A DNA stretch of 64,000 bases from an uncultured Chloroflexales bacterium (GTDB lineage: Bacteria > Chloroflexota > Chloroflexia > Chloroflexales > Chloroflexaceae). Shown in pieces: positions 59,590-64,000 of this stretch; the first letter of the stretch is position 1; every line of letters begins with the position of its first letter. The position numbers were made by a program, and so were the translations under genes. Location: positions 124,001-188,000 of the forward strand of contig CALGUG010000019.1 in NCBI GenBank assembly GCA_937902315.1. Direction: 5' to 3'. The notes beneath the pieces are model-generated. The model was not told the origin of the DNA and did no database searches. It saw only the letters and a program-made list of their open reading frames with translations.

Positions 59590-60441
59590 ATGGAAGATGT
59601 AACCTTTAGCCGAGGCCCTGCCCGCCGACCGATCGCCCGCGTCAGCGACGCCCTCTTGCAATGGTCGACTGGTCTTACTACCACCAAACGCATGATCTAT
59701 GCCGGTTGGTTGATCGAAACTGGTCGTAACGAGGCGCTTGATGCCGCTATGCAGTCGGCTGGTTTTGAAAGTATTACGATTAAGCATGGCAGCGGCAACT
59801 TAGTGACCCACTGGGCTGTTGAAACTGCCAATATGTTTGTGATCGCCGACGGCGTTCAGACGATCGGCGAGATGAAGAGCACCAACGAGCGCTATGGCAT
59901 CGCCTTCGGTTGGCGCACCCTGCCGGATGGTCGTCCGCAGTCGGTCTTGAAGTTTCGCGTTTTGCTGCGCGAGCTGCTCGAAGTCGGTTTCTACGAGCCG
60001 ATTCAGGTTTCGGTCAAGAGCACCTTAACCGGCGATGTGCTCGACGCGCTGATGCACCAATACGATGTGCTCGACACCATCGATGCGCTGCGCACCCAAC
60101 AGGGCAAAGCGCCCTTGCAGCCGCCCTTCTACGCCTGCTCGATTCCGCTTGGCCCGGGCCAAGAGGTACAGCGCGGCGCGGCCCAGAAGAAGGGCATTGT
60201 GCCGCCGGTCGCTCTGATCCCGACGCCGATCAACCGCGAATACTTGGTCGAGCACTATGTGCGCAAAGAGTGGGTGCCGATCATCGAGCGCCTGCTTGAC
60301 CCCACCGTGGCTTGGTCGGTCGCCACCTCGGCGCAGATCAGCGAAGAGCCCGCGGTTGGCCACGAGGGCGAAGCAAGCTACGACGCCAATGCTGATCTTG
60401 TGCGCAACGGCCAAGACCGCTACGTCGATAGCGTTCTGTAG
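59590..60441 (+). CDS. Protein of unknown function with dedicated promoter and terminator
   Basis: A 283-residue soluble protein I cannot assign. It starts MEDVTFSRGPARRPIARVSDAL. A compact central region follows (LTTTKRMIYAGWLIETGRNEALDAAMQSAGF, then ITIKHGSGNLVTHWAVETANMFVIADG, GIAFGWRTLPDGRPQSVLKFRV). The second half has LVEHYVRKEWVPIIERLLDPTVAWS and an acidic tail. There is no signal peptide, TM, Cys cluster or nucleotide-binding motif. The mix of alpha and beta could fit an enzyme or nucleic-acid-binding fold. The ATG at 59590 has AAGAAGAG upstream. A strong terminator follows. The well-formed transcription unit suggests an expressed, conserved gene. Confidence 0.7.
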   Translation: MEDVTFSRGPARRPIARVSDALLQWSTGLTTTKRMIYAGWLIETGRNEALDAAMQSAGFESITIKHGSGNLVTHWAVETANMFVIADGVQTIGEMKSTNERYGIAFGWRTLPDGRPQSVLKFRVLLRELLEVGFYEPIQVSVKSTLTGDVLDALMHQYDVLDTIDALRTQQGKAPLQPPFYACSIPLGPGQEVQRGAAQKKGIVPPVALIPTPINREYLVEHYVRKEWVPIIERLLDPTVAWSVATSAQISEEPAVGHEGEASYDANADLVRNGQDRYVDSVL

Positions 60442-60463
60442 AATCTCTCCTCCTCCTACGCGC

Positions 60464-60502
60464 GAACCAGCAGGATCACCCTCCCTGCTGGTTCTCTTTT
60501 TT
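60464..60502 (+). terminator. Strong rho-independent terminator
   Basis: Perfect 11-bp arms GAACCAGCAGG / CCTGCTGGTTC, 8-base loop and TCTTTTTT. Confidence 0.88.
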
Positions 60503-60554
60503 ATTCGGATGTGTTACTGCATTCTAAAGGCTATAAATCTGTTTGTGGAATGGG

Positions 60555-60690
60555 GGCGGTTTCGTTACACAGCTACCACTGTCTTGTGGTGGGCGAGCTG
60601 TTGGTAGCCGAAGGCGGACGCGCTAGCAGCCCTCTTTGGGCTAGAGACCTTGACGCCAGAGACCGGAACCTATCAAGCAGATTCGCTTCG
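60555..60690 (-). repeat. Type B dispersed element, copy B18
   Basis: GGTGGGCGAGCTGTTGGTAGCC leads into an inverted B core (GTAGCCGAAGGCGGACGCG at about 60605), followed by TTGACGCCAGAGACC and right-end remnant TATCAAGCAGATTCG. Confidence 0.75.
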
Positions 60691-60698
60691 AAACATAA

Positions 60699-60733
60699 AA
60701 AGGCCGCCAGCTTGCCTAAAACTGGTGGCCTTT
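60699..60733 (-). terminator. Terminator of the bS21-like gene
   Basis: 12-bp arms AAAGGCCGCCAG / CTGGTGGCCTTT (one G-T pair) and an 11-base loop; TTTTTATG follows on the minus strand. Confidence 0.75.
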
Positions 60734-60745
60734 GATCATTCATGT

Positions 60746-61000
60746 CTAGTATCCGGCGGCGTTCGTTGGGCCAGTGCGCTGCCATTGAGCGGCTAAGTCT
60801 AGCCTTAGCCAAACATTGCCACTAATGGCTAGCCTGATATGTCGTAGTTTTCGTTTTTTACGTCGCAATAAGCTTGGCGACTCATAGTAGCCATAGCGAC
60901 GTTTGTTCCAAGGGCGGCCAGTTTCTCTGTCGAGGGTCTTCTCAAAGCGGAACAGGAAGTCGTCGAAATCTTCGCCATCGCGGCGCCGAACCTGAACCAT
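60746..61000 (-). CDS. rpsU: Ribosomal protein bS21-like, with C-terminal extension
   Basis: An 84-residue basic protein. MVQVRRRDGEDFDDFLFRFEKTLDRETG matches the N-terminal half of bS21, and YYESPSLLRRKKRKLRHIR matches its Tyr-Glu-x-Pro-Ser and Arg/Lys-rich helix. bS21 binds the 30S platform near the anti-Shine-Dalgarno end of 16S rRNA. The last 25 residues (LAISGNVWLRLDLAAQWQ...) are not part of the usual protein. The ATG at 61000 is used; another at 61009 adds MLP. No Shine-Dalgarno is visible; the upstream bases read TACCTCG. It has its own terminator. Confidence 0.78.
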   Translation of the reverse strand: MVQVRRRDGEDFDDFLFRFEKTLDRETGRPWNKRRYGYYESPSLLRRKKRKLRHIRLAISGNVWLRLDLAAQWQRTGPTNAAGY

Positions 61001-61390
61001 TGGAAGCATCGAGGTAACGGTCGATGCGTTGCCGGTCACTGTGTGACAACGAGGACGATCGCTTTGGTTGTCGTCCAGACGATTTGAGAGCTGCTTTAGC
61101 AGAACTGCCCATAACGAACGCGGGTGTTGCACATAGGGCATAGATTGTACAACGAGCTTACTATACCACGATGTGGTAATTATTTGAAGTGGTAAATATG
61201 TCCCAAAAGTGCAGCCTTGCGATCGAAAAGCTACTTTCCATCTGCTTTTTCCTGTCTGCAACAAGGGCGATCAGAACAAATTGTTCGTGTGTTGAGAGAT
61301 CTGATCCGCTTGTTCAAGTATTTCAGCCAATCGCGCTTTGTGTGTAGTTTGTAGGGTAGCGCAGGCGACGTAGATTGTATATCTATCTGT
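61001..61390. other. Gap upstream of the bS21-like gene
   Basis: About 390 bases between two minus-strand genes. A minus-strand ORF continues in frame upstream of bS21 to 61264, but its sequence is not protein-like and has no ribosome binding site. It may be a long leader. No dispersed repeat or clear promoter was found. Confidence 0.4.
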
Positions 61391-61693
61391 TTAGCGGAAT
61401 TGCCATTGAGGATGGCTTTTATAGACCTCGTCTAAGATGGCCTTTTGCTTGTTGTACTCATCCATCAGCCAACAGAGCGCATCAAAGATCGCCTCTTTTT
61501 GGCTTGGGTAGGCAGCCGAGCGATAGTTGGAGATCGCGGCTACCCAGTGATCTTCTTTGCGGAGGTCGGGGCGCACACGAATGCCCGCTTCGCGCAGGCG
61601 AAACAAAAACTCAGCGAGATCGCTGCTAATCGCTTCAGTTGCCGCCGGATCCACTTGATCACCAGGGCGTTCGTTTTGTTCGTGAGATGCCAT
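61391..61693 (-). CDS. Small helical protein, unknown function
   Basis: A 100-residue acidic soluble protein. After a disordered start (MASHEQNERPGDQVDP) it is predicted helical: DLAEFLFRLREAGIRVRP, YPSQKEAIFDALCWLMDEYNKQKAILDEV. No motifs, signal peptide or Cys pairs. AGGAG lies six bases before the ATG, which supports a real gene. It is 33 bases downstream of the cupin gene on the same strand, so they may share a transcript. I do not recognise a family. Confidence 0.65.
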   Translation of the reverse strand: MASHEQNERPGDQVDPAATEAISSDLAEFLFRLREAGIRVRPDLRKEDHWVAAISNYRSAAYPSQKEAIFDALCWLMDEYNKQKAILDEVYKSHPQWQFR

Positions 61694-61725
61694 CTGATTC
61701 TCCTGTTGTTATGTGAGATATGTCT

Positions 61726-62085
61726 TTAGAGGAGCGTGCGGTCACCATGGCTTTTTGGTTCAGAGATGACTAAAAAGCGCAGATCTTCGCTGCCATGGTT
61801 AAAGAGCTGATGGGGCGTATTGGCAGGGATATGGATGCCGCTACCCGCTTCGATCTGATGCAGCTCGCCATCGACCTCGATGCTGGCCACGCCCGAGAGC
61901 ACATAGAAGAACTGCTGGGCGCGATTGTGGAGATGGCGTTGCTCGTATTCGCCGGGCGAGACGCGCTCTTCGATAACACTAAGGCTATCTGTTTTGACTA
62001 AATGCCAGCCATCGGAGCCGTTACCCCACTGGTAGTGTTCGGCGCGTTCTCGGTTGGTAGGTTGGATCTTTTCTGGTTGCTTCAT
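61726..62085 (-). CDS. Single-domain cupin protein
   Basis: A 119-residue cupin. The first motif is SPGEYEQRHLHNRAQQFFYVLSGVASIEVDG, with HxH and a following Glu-like position changed to Gln. The second is GIHIPANTPHQLFNHG, with the metal-binding His. It likely binds a metal and is a small sugar isomerase, oxygenase or binding protein; the reaction is unknown. The ATG at 62085 gives the normal length; the ORF extends to 62154 through a poor leader. It is followed by a small helical protein gene and lies divergent from a LacI regulator. Confidence 0.83.
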   Translation of the reverse strand: MKQPEKIQPTNRERAEHYQWGNGSDGWHLVKTDSLSVIEERVSPGEYEQRHLHNRAQQFFYVLSGVASIEVDGELHQIEAGSGIHIPANTPHQLFNHGSEDLRFLVISEPKSHGDRTLL

Positions 62086-62199
62086 AGTAGTGTCACTCGC
62101 TTCAAAAATTGGCTGAGAATTGTCTGCTTTAAGTTGATGCTCTAGAGTATACAACCTAGGCCCTCACGTGTCATAAGTCCTAAGGATGGGGGTATCATT

Positions 62200-62220
62200 A
62201 TATTATTTGTCAAATAATAT
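62200..62220. promoter_or_regulatory. Perfect palindromic operator-like site
   Basis: Ten-base arms ATATTATTTG and CAAATAATAT around a single T, with no mismatch. It ends 14 bases before the -35 box of the LacI-family gene promoter and lies in the divergent gap to the cupin gene. Good candidate operator for the LacI protein or another dimeric repressor. Confidence 0.6.
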
Positions 62221-62233
62221 ACGTATTTTAGGA

Positions 62234-62261
62234 TTGACAAAGCAAAGAATTGTGCTATGAT
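62234..62261 (+). promoter_or_regulatory. Promoter TTGACA-N16-TATGAT
   Basis: Consensus -35 TTGACA (62234-62239), a 16-base spacer and extended -10 TGCTATGAT (ending 62261). Transcription would start near 62268, about 190 bases before the LacI-family ATG. Confidence 0.75.
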
Positions 62262-62455
62262 TACGTTACCTTACTCGTGTAAGGTGATACGTGTAATACT
62301 CATAGCCGAGATATTCCCGTCGCGTTTTCTTGTGAGCATCTCAAGTAAAAAAAGCTTTTTGGGTTAGGCAAGCAGAGAACTATACTTTAGGTTATTATTT
62401 GAAAGAAGGTAGACTCTGTTTATACAAACCGATTTTTTGAAATTACGAACGAAAA

Positions 62456-63514
62456 ATGAAACGACGACCAACACAAGTTGATGTTGCGCAGTTAGCGGGA
62501 GTGTCGCGGGCTACGGTTTCGTATGTGCTTAACGGTCAGACGGGTGGCCGTGTGCCGATCTCCGAGGAAACGCGCCGACGGGTGCTGGAAGCGATCGATG
62601 AACTGGGCTATGTGCCCGATGCACGCGCTCAAGCCTTGCGTTCGGGGCACAGCCATACCATAGGCTTAATCATTCCCGATATTCAAAACCCGCACTTTTG
62701 GGAGGTTGCCGATGGGGTCGAACAGGCGGCGACTGCGGCAGGCTATCACATCTTGCTCTCGAGCATACCGCCAGAGAAGAAGTATGCCGAAGATGTTTTC
62801 AACGACCTTGCTCATCGGCGCATCGATGGCCTGATTATGATCCCGAGCTTTATTTATCAGTCTCCTGAAGCGCAAAAAACGCTAGCTTCTCTGCTAGAAC
62901 GCCGCCTGCCAGTTGTTGGCATTATGGCCGAGCAGAGCGCGGCGAACTATAAATTTGATCGAGTTATTTCTGATTATCGTAATGCGACCGTCGAGATCAT
63001 GCAGCACCTGCTAGGCTTGGGGCACACGCGGATCGGCTTCATCTATGGCATCGCGGTTCCCAATTTGGGCAACGACCGACTCGGCACCTATCGCGAGTGT
63101 TTGCAAGCGGCTGGGCTTGCAGTCGACCCCTACTTAGTGGTGCATTGCGGGTCGAATATCGAAGATAGTTACCAAGCGACGCGCCAGATCATGAGCATCT
63201 CGTCGCCGCCGACCGCGCTGTTAGTGATCAACGACTTTTTGGCGCTGGGTGTGTTGCGCGCCTTGCAAGATCTCGGCATTCAAGTGCCGCAAGATGTCTC
63301 GGTTTTTAGCTACGACGATATCCAGATCTCGAAATATTTGGTGCCGCGTTTAAGCACAGCTTCAAAAAATGGTGCAAAGATGGGGCATGAGGCCATGCGG
63401 CTTTTGCTGGCACGTTTGGAAAACCCGGATCTTCCACAACAGGAGGTTCGACTGCCATCGCGGGTGATTTTGCGCGAATCGACTGGCCCTGCACCGCAAA
63501 CTGAGCGCAGTTAA
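62456..63514 (+). CDS. LacI/PurR family transcriptional regulator
   Basis: A 352-residue repressor. The N-terminal helix-turn-helix is TQVDVAQLAGVSRATVSYVLNG, followed by the hinge helix YVPDARAQALRSG. The periplasmic-binding-like domain (62-340) is complete: TIGLIIPDIQNPHFWEVADGVEQAA, HRRIDGLIMIPSF, HTRIGFIYG, NDFLALGVLRAL and FSYDDIQISKYLVPRLSTA. It binds a sugar-type ligand and controls nearby genes. The next gene encodes a sugar-type binding lipoprotein, the likely target. The ribosome binding site is weak. It may repress itself through the palindrome at 62200. Confidence 0.93.
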   Translation: MKRRPTQVDVAQLAGVSRATVSYVLNGQTGGRVPISEETRRRVLEAIDELGYVPDARAQALRSGHSHTIGLIIPDIQNPHFWEVADGVEQAATAAGYHILLSSIPPEKKYAEDVFNDLAHRRIDGLIMIPSFIYQSPEAQKTLASLLERRLPVVGIMAEQSAANYKFDRVISDYRNATVEIMQHLLGLGHTRIGFIYGIAVPNLGNDRLGTYRECLQAAGLAVDPYLVVHCGSNIEDSYQATRQIMSISSPPTALLVINDFLALGVLRALQDLGIQVPQDVSVFSYDDIQISKYLVPRLSTASKNGAKMGHEAMRLLLARLENPDLPQQEVRLPSRVILRESTGPAPQTERS

Positions 63515-63846
63515 ACCCGTTGATAGCGAAACTGGTTGCTTATAGGCTATCAGCCGTTCGCTAGAGATACGATCCCAACCTCTCCTTCAATGCTTACAAC
63601 TCTTCCTAAAGCCTAATGGCTTGTAGGCTAGCTTTTTGTTGCCTTTTTTGGTCGCTACGGAACGCTGAGGCGAGCGTGAAGCTGGGCAACTGCTTTGAAG
63701 CGCTCTTAGTAGGCATGAAGGAGCAGTTTTAGCAAGGTTGATGGTAGACATAATGCCTGTTCAGGCGTAAACGCGATAGCTTTCGACAACACTCGCTCTT
63801 TTAGGTGGAAATATACAGATTCTCGCCCACTTTCAAGGAGGAACAG
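63515..63846. other. Gap between the LacI gene and the exported binding-protein gene
   Basis: About 330 bases with no ORF, tRNA or dispersed repeat. It probably carries the promoter and operator of the downstream gene. I could not fix a convincing operator half-site match to 62200. Confidence 0.4.
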
Positions 63847-64000
63847 ATGTCAACGGGGAAACTGAAGCGTCGCAGATTCTTACAGATGGCAACGATGGCA
63901 GGTGCGGGTGCGTTTTTAGCGGCTTGTGGCGGAGCAGCTCCAGCGGCGGCACCAACCACGGCTCCTGAGCAGGCTGCGGGGCCAACGACTGATGCACCAG
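63847..64000 (+). CDS. Tat-exported lipoprotein, likely ABC sugar-binding protein (partial)
   Basis: Only the first 51 codons lie in the window. The N terminus carries a twin-arginine motif (KLKRRRFLQMATMAG) and a hydrophobic segment ending in the lipobox LAAC, with Cys at residue 27. A Gly/Ala/Pro/Thr-rich spacer (GGAAPAAAPTTAPEQ) follows, typical of Chloroflexota lipid-anchored binding proteins of sugar ABC transporters. The function is inferred from the signal type and the LacI regulator just upstream. AAGGAGG lies just before the ATG. The gene continues past the window edge. Confidence 0.82.
   Translation, partial: MSTGKLKRRRFLQMATMAGAGAFLAACGGAAPAAAPTTAPEQAAGPTTDAP

Noticed and set aside
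2446..60690. Dispersed repeats considered as a CRISPR array
   Set aside because: Copies are scattered kilobases apart, lie in both orientations and lack regular spacers, so there is no array.
60998..61264. Upstream in-frame extension of the bS21-like gene to 172 residues
   Set aside because: The extra 88 residues do not resemble bS21 or any compact protein. The match starts at VQVRRRDGEDF.

Overview
The window looks like chromosomal DNA of a free-living, Gram-positive-type heterotroph in the phylum Chloroflexota, most likely class Chloroflexia and perhaps near Herpetosiphon. The phylum call is an inference. It rests on a moderate GC content, a secreted protein ending in the YLPLV motif common in Chloroflexota exported proteins, large sensor kinases and PAS-STAS regulators, many orphan lipoproteins, and a mosaic of short operons. 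There is no rRNA operon, phage, CRISPR array, transposase gene or plasmid function. The genes are mostly housekeeping and catabolic, with two tRNA genes.

Layout. 1-5.5 kb: a coiled-coil ORF, a DHA2 drug-efflux-type MFS transporter, two small proteins (one with a zinc-ribbon-like region and an 11-Asp tract) and a secreted protein of four tandem repeats. 5.8-9.3 kb: a DUF2142-like membrane protein with a small exported partner, and a squalene-cyclase-like toroid protein. 9.6-17.1 kb: a GH2 glycosidase, a class III aminotransferase, a ROK kinase and an M20 peptidase. 17.5-20.8 kb: an operon-like set with an LPNTG-anchored alpha/alpha-toroid protein, a membrane-anchored DUF4430-like protein, a CobC-like phosphatase and a GNAT protein. 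It resembles a split transcobalamin-like cobalamin-handling module. 21-25.7 kb: an FGE-fold protein, Nudix, YCII, DUF4037 and amidase. 25.7-36.9 kb: uvrA, a NarL-type response regulator, a 1.3 kb gene-free stretch, a 1283-residue hybrid kinase and a DUF697 pseudo-GTPase. 36.9-45.4 kb: murA with Asp instead of the catalytic Cys, a BNR-repeat lipoprotein, a Nudix-ABC ATPase-YbaK operon and a lone xanthine-dehydrogenase-type large subunit. 45.9-54.5 kb: a Gfo/Idh oxidoreductase, serine hydrolase, RsbR-like protein, M42 peptidase, beta-propeller lipoprotein and membrane-anchored parvulin. 54.8-64 kb: tRNA-Arg and tRNA-Leu, a peptide-binding lipoprotein, an esterase, 5-formyl-THF cyclo-ligase, a strongly promoted unknown protein, a bS21-like ribosomal protein, a cupin, and a LacI regulator followed by the start of a Tat-exported sugar-binding lipoprotein.

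The most striking non-coding signal is a dense set of dispersed repeats. Two element types (A, about 100-110 bp; B, about 170-180 bp) share the terminal inverted repeat ATACCAAATCCGTTT and fill nearly all long intergenic gaps. I count 18 B cores and about 10 A copies in 64 kb, none inside a gene I accept. They look like non-autonomous MITE-like elements. A-type copies carry a long hairpin whose sequence differs between copies while the structure is kept.

All product calls come from reading motifs by eye. No database search was run, and domain boundaries are approximate.
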